The translations under genes and the position numbers were made by a program. A stretch of DNA of 64,000 bases from Streptomyces sp. NRRL F-5123 (GTDB taxonomy: Bacteria > Actinomycetota > Actinomycetes > Streptomycetales > Streptomycetaceae), in NCBI RefSeq assembly GCF_000721495.1, contig NZ_JOHY01000021.1, forward strand, positions 59,438-123,437, read 5' to 3'. The notes beneath the pieces were generated by a model. That model saw only the letters and a list, made by a program, of their open reading frames with translations. It searched no databases and was not told the DNA's origin. Positions 23,226 to 31,706 of this stretch are shown one piece after another (position 1 is the stretch's first letter; each line of letters opens with the position of its first letter).

Positions 23226-24170
23226 ATGACCCAGCCCGTCGTTCGCGAAGTCGAGCACGAGATCACGGTCGCCGCCCCGGCCCGCGAGGTCTACCGGCTG
23301 ATCGCCGAGGTGGAGAACTGGCCGCGGATCTTCCCGCCCACCATCCACGTCGACCAGGCGTCGCAGGGCGCCGGCCAGGAGCGCATCCGGGTCTGGGCGA
23401 CCGCCAACGGCGCGCCCAAGAACTGGACGTCGCAGCGCGCCCTGCACCCCGACACGCTGCGCATCGACTTCCGCCAGGAGGTCTCCACGCCGCCCGTCGC
23501 CGCGATGGGCGGCGCCTGGATCATCGAGCCGCTGTCGGCCGGGCAGTCCCGGGTACGGCTGCTGCACGACTACCGGGCGATCGACGACGACCCCGGCGGC
23601 CTGGCCTGGATCGACCAGGCCGTCGACGGCAACTCCCGCTCGGAGCTGGCCGCGCTGCGCGCCAACCTCGAATTCGTCGTCGGCTCCGAGAAGCTGACCT
23701 GGTCCTTCGAGGACACCGTCCACATCCACGGCAGCCCCAAGGACGTCTACGACTTCATCAACGAGGCCGACCTGTGGTCCGAACGGCTGCCGCACGTCGC
23801 CCGGGTGAACCTCCAGGAGCCCGAACCGGGCCTCCAGGAGCTGGAGATGGACACCCGCTCGCCCAACGGCTCGGTGCACACCACCAAGTCCTACCGGGTG
23901 TGCTTCCCCTACGACCGGATCGTCTACAAGCAGACCACCCTGCCGGTCCTGATGAGCCTGCACACCGGCCGCTGGAGCTTCCTCCCCACCGTCTCCGGCG
24001 TCGCGGCCACCTCCCAGCACACCGTCGTGCTGCGCCCGGAGAACGTCACCTCCGTGCTCGGCCCGGACGCCGGCATCGCCGAGGGCCGCGAGCACGTCCA
24101 GCACGCCCTGAGCACCAACTCCCGCACCACCCTCGGCTACGCGAAGACGTACGCCGAGTCGCGGGTCTGA
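23226..24170 (+). CDS. Di-domain aromatase/cyclase (ActVII-type)
   Basis: 314 residues, ATG preceded by GAAGGAGG. Two tandem SRPBCC/START-like domains are visible. Domain 1 (about 1-150) begins VEHEITVAAPAREVYRLIAEVENWPRIFPPTIHVD; domain 2 (about 160-310) begins WSFEDTVHIHGSPKDVYDFINEADLWSERLPHV. This is the class of aromatase that takes a C9-reduced chain and closes and dehydrates the first ring, consistent with the ActIII-type ketoreductase next to it. Domain 2 carries the Trp/Arg/Tyr residues seen in such pockets, but individual catalytic residues cannot be named with certainty. Confidence 0.95.
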   Translation: MTQPVVREVEHEITVAAPAREVYRLIAEVENWPRIFPPTIHVDQASQGAGQERIRVWATANGAPKNWTSQRALHPDTLRIDFRQEVSTPPVAAMGGAWIIEPLSAGQSRVRLLHDYRAIDDDPGGLAWIDQAVDGNSRSELAALRANLEFVVGSEKLTWSFEDTVHIHGSPKDVYDFINEADLWSERLPHVARVNLQEPEPGLQELEMDTRSPNGSVHTTKSYRVCFPYDRIVYKQTTLPVLMSLHTGRWSFLPTVSGVAATSQHTVVLRPENVTSVLGPDAGIAEGREHVQHALSTNSRTTLGYAKTYAESRV

Positions 24171-24207
24171 GACCCCCTCCACGCCGCACCCACCTCAGGA
24201 GGACCAC

Positions 24208-24966
24208 ATGGGCAAGCTCTCCGGCAAGACCGCGCTCGTCACCGGGGCGAGCCGCAACATGGGCCGCGCCATGGCGCTGCGCCTGGCCGCCGACGGCGCG
24301 CTGGTCGCCGTGCACTACAACACCGCCAAGGACGAGGCCGAGGCCGTCGTCGAGGCCGCCCGGCAGGCCGGCGGCAAGGCCTTCGCGGTGGGCGCCGAAC
24401 TCGGCGTCCCCGGCGACGTGGCCACGCTCTTCGAGGCCGTGGAGACCGGGCTGACCGAGCACGCCGGCTCCACCGCGCTGGACATCCTGGTCAACAACGC
24501 CGGGGTGCTGGGCGGCATCAAGCCGGAGGACACCACCCCCGAGCAGTTCGACCGGATCCTCGCCGTCAACGCCAAGGCGCCGTTCTTCCTCATCCAGCGC
24601 GCGCTGCGGAACATGCCCGACGGCGGGCGCATCGTCAACATCTCCTCCGGGCTGACCCGCACCTCCAACCCGGACGAGATCGCGTACGCGATGTCGAAAG
24701 CCGCCGTCGAGATGCTCGCGCTGCACTTCGGCAAGTACCTCGGCCCGCGCGGCATCACCGTCAACAGCGTCGCCCCCGGCATCACCCGCAACGACAACCC
24801 GGTCTTCCAGATGCCCGAGGTCGTCACCGCGATGGCGTCGCTGTCGGCCTTCAACCGGGTCGGCGAGCCCGAGGACGTCGCGGACGTCGTGGCCTTCCTG
24901 TGCTCGGAGGACGCCCGCTGGATCACCGGCGCCTTCGTCGACGCCAGCGGCGGCACGCTGCTCTGA
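24208..24966 (+). CDS. Second SDR ketoreductase
   Basis: 252 residues, ATG preceded by TCAGGAGG. It is a FabG-like short-chain dehydrogenase: NADPH motif [12 protein letters not shown] at residues 14-25 (Met-Gly in place of the usual Ile-Gly), NNAGVLGG near 93-100, catalytic Ser in NISSG, and Tyr-x-x-x-Lys in [11 protein letters not shown]. Second SDRs of this kind in aromatic polyketide clusters reduce a distal carbonyl (for example near C17/C19) or a quinone/ketone in later tailoring. It is distinct from the ActIII-type enzyme at 22419 and probably acts on a later intermediate. Confidence 0.93.
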   Translation: MGKLSGKTALVTGASRNMGRAMALRLAADGALVAVHYNTAKDEAEAVVEAARQAGGKAFAVGAELGVPGDVATLFEAVETGLTEHAGSTALDILVNNAGVLGGIKPEDTTPEQFDRILAVNAKAPFFLIQRALRNMPDGGRIVNISSGLTRTSNPDEIAYAMSKAAVEMLALHFGKYLGPRGITVNSVAPGITRNDNPVFQMPEVVTAMASLSAFNRVGEPEDVADVVAFLCSEDARWITGAFVDASGGTLL

Positions 24967-24976
24967 GCGCCCGCCG

Positions 24977-25007
24977 GCGTACGGCGCCGGCCGCCGGCGC
25001 CGTACGC
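24977..25007 (+). terminator. 14-bp perfect hairpin after the second SDR
   Basis: GCGTACGGCGCCGG at 24977-24990 pairs exactly with CCGGCGCCGTACGC at 24994-25007 across a 3-base loop. There is no T tract. It lies 10 bp after the SDR stop and separates the PKS core from the second exporter gene. Short GTACGCC-type repeats follow it. Confidence 0.7.
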
Positions 25008-25092
25008 AGAGCCTGTTCGCGTCCCCGTACGCCCGTCTCCGTACGCCGAGCCCGTTCGCCGTCCCCGTTCGCCGTCGACCGCGGGAGCCGCC

Positions 25093-26541
25093 ATGAAGAC
25101 CGCGCAGCACCTGACCGCGCCCGGCACCGCAGCCCCGCGCGGGGGCCTGCTGGCCGTCCTGGCCGGCAACATGCTCATCGACGCCCTGGAGGTCTCGGCG
25201 ACCCTGGTCGCCCTGCCCGCCCTCGGCCAGGACTTCGACCTCGCGCCGAGCACCGCCCAGTGGGCGATGACCGCCTTCGCCATCGGCTTCGGCGGCCTGA
25301 TGCTGTTCGGCGCGCGGGTCGTGGCCATCCACGGCGCCCGCCGCGCCTACCTGTGGGCGCTGCTGGCGTTCGCGGCCGCGTCGCTGGTGGCCGGCGTGAC
25401 CGGCAGCTTCGCGCTGCTGGTCGCCTGCCGCGTGGTGAAGGGCTTCTGCGCCGCGCTGACCGCGCCCACGGGCCTTGCCATCATCATGAACACCTTCCCC
25501 GAAGGCCCGCACCGCAGCCGCGCCATCTCCGTCTACACCGTCTTCGGCGCCGGCGGCTTCACCACCGGGCTGCTGCTGTCCGGCGTGCTCACCGACATCA
25601 GCTGGCGGTGGACGCTCGCCGCCCCGGCGCCCGCGGCGCTGCTGCTGTTCCTCCTGGGCCTGCGGATGATCCCGCGCTCCGCCCCCGCCTCCGGACCGCG
25701 CCGCCGCTACGACGTCGCGGGCGCCCTGAGCGCCACCGGCGCGCTGGTGTGCCTCGACCTGGCCGTCGCGTCGTCACCCGCGCACGGCTGGTTCAGCGCC
25801 CAGGTCGGCGCGGCGGCCGCCGGATTCGCCGCACTGTGCGCGGTCTTCGTCGCCGTCGAGCGCACGGGCAAGGACCCGCTGCTGCGGCTGCCGCTGCGCA
25901 CCGGCGGCACCATGGCGCGCTCCGCGCTCGGCGCAGGGGCGCTCAACGGCTCCTACCTGGGCCTGCTGATCGTCGTCACCTTCCAGTTCCAGGTCGGGCA
26001 GGGATGGTCGGCGCTGCAGACGGCCCTGGCCATCCTCCCGGCCAGCGTCCCGCTGGCACTCGTCGCCCTGCACTCCGGGCGGATGATCGCCCGCTTCGGC
26101 ACCCGCCGGCTCATCGCGTACGGCGCCCTGCCGCCGCTGGCCGGCTACCTGCTCTACCTGCGGCTGCCCGCCCACCCGGACTACGCGACCGCGGTCCTGC
26201 CGACCATGGTCCTGGTCGGGCTGGGCTTCGTGCTGTCGTTCGCCGCGCTCAACACCCAGGCCACGTCGGGCCTCGCCCCCGCCGAGCGGGGCGCCGCCGC
26301 GGCCCTCTACCAGAGCGCCGTCCAGATCGCGGCGGTCGTGGCCCCCGCCCTGGCGGCCGCCCTCTTCCAGAACGGGCTGGGCGGTAACGGCAGCGGGGGG
26401 CTGCGGCCCGCGGTATGGCTGGTGGTCGCGATCGGCGCGATCGGACCGGTGGCCGCACTGACCACGTACCTGCTGCCGCGCCCGCCGCGGCGCGTCACCT
26501 CAGGAGGACAAGGATCATGGACGAGGCGAGTATCTGGGTGA
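25093..26541 (+). CDS. Second MFS exporter (DHA2-like)
   Basis: 482 residues, ATG with GGGAG upstream. Multispan transporter with TM1 segment NMLIDALEVSATLVALPALG (variant of the LD-x-T-x-x-x-x-ALP motif, with Glu), RVVAIHGARRAYLWALL in place of motif A, and motif-C-like YTVFGAGGFTTGLLLSG near residue 150. About 14 hydrophobic segments. It differs from the exporter at 8807 and presumably handles a pathway intermediate, the final product or a shunt compound. Its last 8 codons overlap the next gene by 25 bp, so both are translationally linked. Confidence 0.9.
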   Translation: MKTAQHLTAPGTAAPRGGLLAVLAGNMLIDALEVSATLVALPALGQDFDLAPSTAQWAMTAFAIGFGGLMLFGARVVAIHGARRAYLWALLAFAAASLVAGVTGSFALLVACRVVKGFCAALTAPTGLAIIMNTFPEGPHRSRAISVYTVFGAGGFTTGLLLSGVLTDISWRWTLAAPAPAALLLFLLGLRMIPRSAPASGPRRRYDVAGALSATGALVCLDLAVASSPAHGWFSAQVGAAAAGFAALCAVFVAVERTGKDPLLRLPLRTGGTMARSALGAGALNGSYLGLLIVVTFQFQVGQGWSALQTALAILPASVPLALVALHSGRMIARFGTRRLIAYGALPPLAGYLLYLRLPAHPDYATAVLPTMVLVGLGFVLSFAALNTQATSGLAPAERGAAAALYQSAVQIAAVVAPALAAALFQNGLGGNGSGGLRPAVWLVVAIGAIGPVAALTTYLLPRPPRRVTSGGQGSWTRRVSG

Positions 26542-26969
26542 AGGCCGCCCCCGAAGCGGTGTGGGCGCTCGTGGCCGACCCCGCCCGCTACGGCGAGCTG
26601 AGCCCGGAGAACATCGGCGGCCGCTGGGCCAACAACTCGGCCCCGCGCCCCGGAGCCGTCTTCAAGGGCACCAACAAGCGCGGCGTCATGCGCTGGACGA
26701 CCACCTGCACGGTCCTGGAGTACGACGCGCCCAAGCGCTTCTCCTTCCAGGTCGCCGAGTCGAACATGCGCTGGGGCTACCGCCTGGAACCCGAGGCCGG
26801 CGGCACCCTGCTCACCGAATGGCGCGAGCACGCGGGCCCGATGCCCGTCGCCGCCCGCATCTTCACCGCCTCCAGGCTCCTCGGGCGGGACCGCGAGCAG
26901 ATCATGGTCGACGGCATGCGCACCACCCTGGAGCGGGTCAAGCGCGCCGTCGAAGCCGGCCGCGGGTAG
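26517..26969 (+). CDS. SRPBCC-family (polyketide cyclase/dehydrase-like) protein
   Basis: 150 residues; ATG with TCAGGAGG upstream inside the exporter gene. START-like fold: EASIWVKAAPEAVWALVADPARYGELSPEN at residues 3-32, KRGVMRWTTTCTVLEYDAPKRFSFQV near 58-83, and a C-terminal helix DGMRTTLERVKRAVEAG. Such single-domain proteins act as later-ring cyclases, dehydratases or hydrophobic carriers. Together with the TcmI-type and di-domain cyclases it would complete ring closure, but a ligand-binding role is equally possible. Confidence 0.85.
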   Translation: MDEASIWVKAAPEAVWALVADPARYGELSPENIGGRWANNSAPRPGAVFKGTNKRGVMRWTTTCTVLEYDAPKRFSFQVAESNMRWGYRLEPEAGGTLLTEWREHAGPMPVAARIFTASRLLGRDREQIMVDGMRTTLERVKRAVEAGRG

Positions 26970-26975
26970 CCGGCG

Positions 26976-27557
26976 ATGCGCGGCCTGAGCCGGTACGAGA
27001 ACTCCGTCGCCCTGCGCTACGGGATCGCCGACACCGCCGACTTCACCCGGCAGGCACTCGCGATCCTCGACACCCGGGCCGGCGACTACCGCGGCTACGG
27101 CGTCACCCGGGCGCTGATCCACCCGCTGACCCTGCACCTGGCCACCGGCCCCCGGCACACGGGAGTGCGGCTGCGCACCGGCACCACGCCGCACACCACC
27201 GACCCCGGCGCGCTGGACCTCGACGCGGCCATCGAGCCCGGCCCCGGCGGCAGCCTGCGCCTGTCCGGGCTCGGCCCCGTGCCGCTGCCGCTGCGCCGCG
27301 GCACGGTGGACGCCGTGCGCTGCGCGACCCTGGTCTTCGGCCTCGGCGACATCGACGGCGACGGCCCGAGCGCCGAATTCGGCGTCACCGTACGCCCGGA
27401 GGCGGGGCTGCAGTGCGCCTACGCCTCCGCGACGGCGCGCGACCCGTACATGCCGCGCTGGGAGATCTCCGTCCGCCCGGCCGCCGTCGCGGCCGCCCAC
27501 CGCTCCCTGCCCGTCCCGGCGGCGATCGGCTGGATCGCCGCGGACTGCCTGGCCTGA
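26976..27557 (+). CDS. Hypothetical protein near cluster end
   Basis: 193 residues, ATG six bases after the previous stop, so it belongs to the same transcript. I do not recognise the family. It has no signal peptide or membrane segment. Composition is rich in Ala, Gly, Arg and Thr with beta-strand-like stretches (GVRLRTGTTPHTT, LRLSGLGPVPLPLRRG, FGVTVRPEAGLQCAY) and a Gly-Asp loop FGLGDIDGDGPSAEFG near residue 122. The pattern suggests a soluble beta-rich fold. Codon use matches its neighbours. Function unknown; could be a tailoring or regulatory accessory protein. Confidence 0.7.
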   Translation: MRGLSRYENSVALRYGIADTADFTRQALAILDTRAGDYRGYGVTRALIHPLTLHLATGPRHTGVRLRTGTTPHTTDPGALDLDAAIEPGPGGSLRLSGLGPVPLPLRRGTVDAVRCATLVFGLGDIDGDGPSAEFGVTVRPEAGLQCAYASATARDPYMPRWEISVRPAAVAAAHRSLPVPAAIGWIAADCLA

Positions 27558-27605
27558 CCGCCCGCGTCCACCCGGGGAAGCGCCCGGGGAAGGGAGAGCG
27601 CGCCC

Positions 27606-27833
27606 GTGCCCGCACCGCTGCGCCGGGTCCTGCTCTTCCTGGGGCGGGCCCTGCGCGACTACGGCTACTTCCACGTCTGCCCGCCGCCGCTGCCCCCGCA
27701 GCCCGGGGCGCCGCCCGCGCCGGGCCACCCGGAGCGGGTGGTGCCGCTGCCCGTAAACGAGCTGCGGTGGTGGAAGGACCTCGAAACCCGCCTGGCCGAC
27801 GGCAGTTCCGCCGACGGACCCGGACCGCACTGA
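27606..27833 (+). CDS. Small Pro-rich protein, DUF6059-like
   Basis: 75 residues from a GTG with GAAGGGAGA upstream. The N-terminal part is basic and hydrophobic (RRVLLFLGRALRDYGYFHV), followed by a Pro-rich stretch (PPPLPPQPGAPPAPGHPERVVP) and a short helix NELRWWKDLETRL. The PPGHPER-type core is what I recall from small Streptomyces proteins grouped as DUF6059, often found in secondary metabolite loci; their role is unknown to me. It is the last gene before the terminator at 27874. Confidence 0.55.
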   Translation: MPAPLRRVLLFLGRALRDYGYFHVCPPPLPPQPGAPPAPGHPERVVPLPVNELRWWKDLETRLADGSSADGPGPH

Positions 27834-27873
27834 ACGACCGGACGACCCCCGACCGACGACCGGACTTACCCCT

Positions 27874-27906
27874 GACCGCGCGGCCTCGTGCCGCGCGGTC
27901 TTTTTT
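27874..27906 (+). terminator. Strong intrinsic terminator closing the polyketide cluster
   Basis: An 11-bp perfect stem GACCGCGCGGC/GCCGCGCGGTC with a 5-base loop (CTCGT) is followed by six T. It is located between the + strand cluster and the convergent - strand gene ending at 27940. Confidence 0.93.
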
Positions 27907-27939
27907 GTTTTCCGGGCGCTCTCCGGGTGTTCTCCGGGC

Positions 27940-29301
27940 TCAGCCGAGCCAGGCCGGGGAGAGCGCCGAGGGGGTCAGGAGCGCCGGGGCGCCGCTGCCG
28001 TCCGCCGGGACGGTGTAGAGGTCGGAGCCGTAGTCGCCGGGCAGGGAGTAGGAGAGGGTGCGGTCGTCGACCCACACCGCCTGGTCGTCGACGTCGCGGT
28101 CCTCCGCGGTGGGGTGGTCCTTCAGGGTGGCCAGGTCCAGGACGTAGAGGCGCCAGGGGGCGTCGGGGTCGAGGCCGGGGACGCGCTTCTTGAAGGCGAT
28201 GCGCGTCCCGTCGGGGGAGAGGGAGGGGCATTCGACGTTGGAGCGCAGCGTGACCGCGGTGCGCGTCGCCACGTCGCCGCGGATCAGGTACGTGTGGCCG
28301 CCGGCCGCGGCCGTCGCGTAGAAGTGGGTGTCGTCCGCGAAGGTGACGCCCCAGTAGTTGAGGTCGGTGGCGCGCACGCGCTTGCCGTCGCGGGTCAGGG
28401 CGTAGTCCTCCAGGGTGGGCTGGAGGGCGCCGGTGCGGGTGTCCAGGATCGTGGTGCGGGTGGAGAAGTCGGTGCCCGCGTACGAGTCGCCGCCGACGAA
28501 GACCGTCCAGGCCGCCATCCGCCCGCTGGGGGAGACCCGGGCGCGGGTCGGGATGCCCGCGAGGTCGACGTGCCGGGTGGTGCGCAGGTTCCGGTCGAGA
28601 ACGAGGGCGCGGTAGCTGTCGTTGACCGCCCCGCGCTCGGCCTGGAGGCACACCCCGGTGCCGCCCGCCGCGTAGAAGCGCAGGCACTTCACGCCGGAGG
28701 CGGTGCGCGGGCCGTTCGGGTCGGCCGCCGGGACGGTGGCCAGCTCGTCGCGGTGCGGCCCCCACGCCATGGAGCGGAAGACGATCCGCGGGCCCGCCCC
28801 CGGGGCGAGCGACACGTCCCCGGCGTGCACGGCGGGCCCCCCGGCCTGCACCTGGTCCTTGCGGTGCGCCCGGTCCGCCGCCCGCCACACCGCGACGCCG
28901 CCGACGAGCGCGAGCACCAGCACCCCGGCGAGCAGCACGAGCAGCTTGCCGCGCGTGCTCAGGGGCGCGTCCTCGGGCGCGCCCTCCTGGCCCGGGCCAC
29001 CCTCGGGGCCGCCGGATTCGCCCGCGCACGAAGCCGGGTCCGCGGCCGGGTCCGGGTCCGCGGCCGGGTCCGTGCCCGCGGCCGGGTCCGTGCCCGCGCC
29101 CGAAGCCGGGCGGCCCTCGCCGTGCCCGTTGTCCCGGTCGTCGGTGCGGGGGGTGTGCCCGTTGTCCCCGCCGCCGTTGGGGGAGCCGTGCCCGCCGTCC
29201 CCGCCGCCCGTACGGGAGCCGTGCCCGCGGTCGTCCGCCGGGCCGCCGCCACCGGTCGTCGGGGCGCTCTCGCCCGGGACCCCCGGGAATTCCTCGCTCA
29301 T
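27940..29301 (-). CDS. Membrane-anchored TolB/WD40-like beta-propeller protein
   Basis: 453 residues. The ATG overlaps the stop of the upstream MFS gene (ATGA) with GCGGAGAAG before it. The N-terminal ~100 residues are cytoplasmic, Gly/Asp/Pro-rich and repetitive (GGDGGHGSPNGGG, DPAAGTDPAADPDPAA), then a single membrane span LLVLLAGVLVLALVGGVAVW. The extracellular C-terminal domain has repeated beta-propeller blades such as RVSPSGRMAAWTVFVGG and SLSPDGTRIAFKKR, each with the SPDG-type turn. Such proteins bind ligands or partners at the cell surface. It is the last gene of a three-gene operon with a phosphoesterase and an MFS transporter. Confidence 0.8.
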   Translation of the reverse strand: MSEEFPGVPGESAPTTGGGGPADDRGHGSRTGGGDGGHGSPNGGGDNGHTPRTDDRDNGHGEGRPASGAGTDPAAGTDPAADPDPAADPASCAGESGGPEGGPGQEGAPEDAPLSTRGKLLVLLAGVLVLALVGGVAVWRAADRAHRKDQVQAGGPAVHAGDVSLAPGAGPRIVFRSMAWGPHRDELATVPAADPNGPRTASGVKCLRFYAAGGTGVCLQAERGAVNDSYRALVLDRNLRTTRHVDLAGIPTRARVSPSGRMAAWTVFVGGDSYAGTDFSTRTTILDTRTGALQPTLEDYALTRDGKRVRATDLNYWGVTFADDTHFYATAAAGGHTYLIRGDVATRTAVTLRSNVECPSLSPDGTRIAFKKRVPGLDPDAPWRLYVLDLATLKDHPTAEDRDVDDQAVWVDDRTLSYSLPGDYGSDLYTVPADGSGAPALLTPSALSPAWLG

Positions 29302-30665
29302 GACAGCTTCTCCGCGGGTCGCAGGCGTATCGACAGCAGCACGCTCGCCAGCAGCGCGACCGCCGCACCGCTGAGCGCCGAGCGGTCGCCGAACGCGGTC
29401 CAGGCCGCGCCGAAGGCGATCGAGCAGAAGAAGCGGGCGGCCGCCTGGCCGGTCTGGACCAGGGCGAGCCCGCTGGAGCGCAGCTCCGCCGGTACGGAAC
29501 CGGCCGCGGCCGCCATCAGCACGCCGTCGGTGGCGGCGTAGAACGTGCCGTGCAGCGCGAGCACCGCGTACGGCAGGAAGCCGCCCCGCAGGTGCGACAG
29601 CAGCAGCCCGTACGCGAGCAGCAGCGCGAGGTGGCCGCCGACGAAGACGCGCCAGCGGCCCACCCGGTCCGCCCACCGGCCGAGCGGCACCGCCAGCAGC
29701 AGGAAGGCGGCCGCAGTGCCCAGCGGCAGCAGCGCGAACCAGCGGTCGGGCACGCCCAGGCGGCGCTGGAGCATGAGGTAGACGAAGGAGTCGCTGACGG
29801 TCGCGAGCCCGAGCGCCATCGCGCACAGCGCGAGCCCGCGCAGCTCGCGCCGCCCGAGCAGCGCGACCGCGGCCCGCAGCGAGGCCCGCGGCGCGTCACC
29901 CCCGCCGCCCGCGCCCCTGCCCGCCGGGCCCGCGGCGGGACCCGCGCCCCCACCCGTACCCCAACCCGTACCCCCGCGGACGGCGCCTCCCGCGCGCGCC
30001 GCACCCTCCTGCCGGACCCGTGAGGGCACGAAAAGCAGCAGCACCAGCACGCCGGCCGCGGCCACGCAGAAGCTCACCGTGAAGACCGCGTCGTAGCCCT
30101 CCGCGGCCTGGCGCAGGATCAGGAAGGCGGCGAGCGGGCCGAGCAGCGCGCCCGTCGTGTCCATCGCCCGGTGCACGCCGAAGGCCCGGCCGCGCGCCTG
30201 CGGCTCGCTGGACAGCGAGATGAGCGCGTCGCGCGGCGCGGTGCGCAGGCCCTTGCCGGTGCGGTCGGCGGCGAGCACCGCACCGATCAGCGGCAGGGTG
30301 TGGACGGCGAGCAGCAGCGGCTTGCACAGCGCGGACAGCCCGTACCCGAGCACGGCGACGCGCTTGTGCCGGCCGCCGCGGTCGGCGAGGTGGCCGCCGA
30401 CGAGCCGCACCAGCGCGCTGAAGCCGTTGTAGACGCCGTCCAGCAGACCGAAACCCAGCGGGGACAGGCCGAGTCCGGTGACCAGGTAGAGCGGCAGCAC
30501 CGCGGTGACCATCTCCGAGGAGACGTCCGTGATCAGGCTGACCGCGCCCAGCGCGAGCACGGTGGAGGCCACGGCGGACCGCCGCCCGGGGCGTCGTGTC
30601 CCGCCCCGGGCGACGGCCGGCGAGGCCACCGCGGGTGTGCTCGCGCGGCTCTCGCTGACGTACAT
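29298..30665 (-). CDS. MFS transporter with Gly-rich central loop
   Basis: 455 residues, 12 predicted membrane spans. MFS motifs include GGHLADRGGRHKRVAVLGYG (motif A) near residue 92 and AADRTGKGLRTAPRDALIS near 132, typical of a group of actinobacterial and proteobacterial MFS proteins related to fosmidomycin/drug exporters. Between the two halves there is an odd Gly/Ala-rich loop (about residues 222-262, GGTGWGTGGGAGPAAGPAG and so on). It starts three bases after the phosphoesterase stop and shares ATGA with the propeller gene. The substrate is unknown. Confidence 0.86.
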   Translation of the reverse strand: MYVSESRASTPAVASPAVARGGTRRPGRRSAVASTVLALGAVSLITDVSSEMVTAVLPLYLVTGLGLSPLGFGLLDGVYNGFSALVRLVGGHLADRGGRHKRVAVLGYGLSALCKPLLLAVHTLPLIGAVLAADRTGKGLRTAPRDALISLSSEPQARGRAFGVHRAMDTTGALLGPLAAFLILRQAAEGYDAVFTVSFCVAAAGVLVLLLFVPSRVRQEGAARAGGAVRGGTGWGTGGGAGPAAGPAGRGAGGGGDAPRASLRAAVALLGRRELRGLALCAMALGLATVSDSFVYLMLQRRLGVPDRWFALLPLGTAAAFLLLAVPLGRWADRVGRWRVFVGGHLALLLAYGLLLSHLRGGFLPYAVLALHGTFYAATDGVLMAAAAGSVPAELRSSGLALVQTGQAAARFFCSIAFGAAWTAFGDRSALSGAAVALLASVLLSIRLRPAEKLS

Positions 30666-30668
30666 CGG

Positions 30669-31538
30669 TCAGCTGGACCAGATGCCGGTGATGTCCGACG
30701 CCGAGGCGGCCTGCCCGGCGTGCGAGGACGTGCCCGCCAGGTCCTCCAGCGTCCGCAGCAGGTTGTAGTGGTTGTAGGTGGTCGAGGTCGACGAGCCCGC
30801 CTTGACCGGCTGGCCGTAGAAGACCGTCGGGATGCGGTTGCCGCTCAGCGAGTTGTCCTCGTCGAAGGTGACGACGAGCAGGCTGTTGTGCGTCTTGGCC
30901 CAGGTCGCGTACGCGCCCAGGTTGTTCTTGACCCAGGTGTCGCCGGTCGACACCGAGCAGTCGTGCATGTCGCTGCACAGGTTGGGCACCACGAAGGACG
31001 TCGTGGGCAGCGTCGAGTAGTCGGTCGGGAACTGCGCGAAGGTCTTCGCGGACGAGGTCGGCACGTTGGAGAAGCCGAACCACGGGTTGTGCTTCTGCGC
31101 GTAGTTGCCGCTCTTGCAGGTGGTCGAACCCTGGCTGGGCAGCGTCTCGTTGTAGCTCCCGAACGTCTTGCCCGCGGCGGCCACCTCGGAGCCGAGGTTC
31201 GCTGCCGAGCTGAAGCCGATCGTGATGCAGCTGTCGTCGGTGATGCCCTGCGTGGAGCCGGAGAAGAGGGCGTAGTAGTTGGGCTGGCTCGGGTGGGTGA
31301 TCGCGTGGCTCTGCGTCAGGTTGGCGCCGCCGGTCGCGAGCGAGTTGATGTACGGGGCGCTGGAGCTGCCGATCACCTGGCTGTAGGCGTGGTTCTCCAG
31401 GACGACCACGACCGTGTGGTCGGGCGTGGGAACGGAACCGGCCGCCTGGGCGTTCCCGCCGAGCCCGGCCCACAGGCCGGCGGAGGCGGCGGCGATCCCG
31501 CAGGCGGTCAACAGGGCGGTACGGCTACGGCTGCGCAC
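30669..31538 (-). CDS. Secreted phosphoesterase (acid phosphatase/phospholipase C-like)
   Basis: 289 residues, GTG start with CGGAGG upstream. A signal peptide (RSRSRTALLTACGIAAASAGL, cleaved near AQA-A at about residue 33) leads into a phosphoesterase-family domain: HTVVVVLENHAYSQVIG with the metal-binding Glu-Asn-His, THPSQPNYYALFSG with the nucleophile-type Ser/Asn, and LVVTFDEDN near residue 218. Extracellular members release phosphate from organic esters or act on phospholipids. A PHO-box was not identified. It is the first gene of the operon running to 27940. Confidence 0.88.
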   Translation of the reverse strand: MRSRSRTALLTACGIAAASAGLWAGLGGNAQAAGSVPTPDHTVVVVLENHAYSQVIGSSSAPYINSLATGGANLTQSHAITHPSQPNYYALFSGSTQGITDDSCITIGFSSAANLGSEVAAAGKTFGSYNETLPSQGSTTCKSGNYAQKHNPWFGFSNVPTSSAKTFAQFPTDYSTLPTTSFVVPNLCSDMHDCSVSTGDTWVKNNLGAYATWAKTHNSLLVVTFDEDNSLSGNRIPTVFYGQPVKAGSSTSTTYNHYNLLRTLEDLAGTSSHAGQAASASDITGIWSS

Positions 31539-31706
31539 GGATTACCTCCGGTGAGGGGGTGGGGGAAGGACGTGCGATGTGCATGCCAAAGTTAGGAGCC
31601 CCCGGAGACGCGCGAACGGTGCGCCGGGTGAAGAACGGGCGAACGCTGCGGTACGCCCGGTGTACGCGGGGTGAGCCCCCCGCGTACCGCCGGCCCGGCT
31701 TCCGGC

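Noticed and set aside
1..27900. Assignment to a named known cluster (for example tetracycline, formicamycin/fasamycin, xantholipin or anthrabenzoxocinone)
   Set aside because: Individual genes resemble parts of several of these, but the gene set differs: an ActIII-type KR is present, and methyltransferases, glycosyltransferases and amidotransferase are absent. Without a database comparison I do not name a product.
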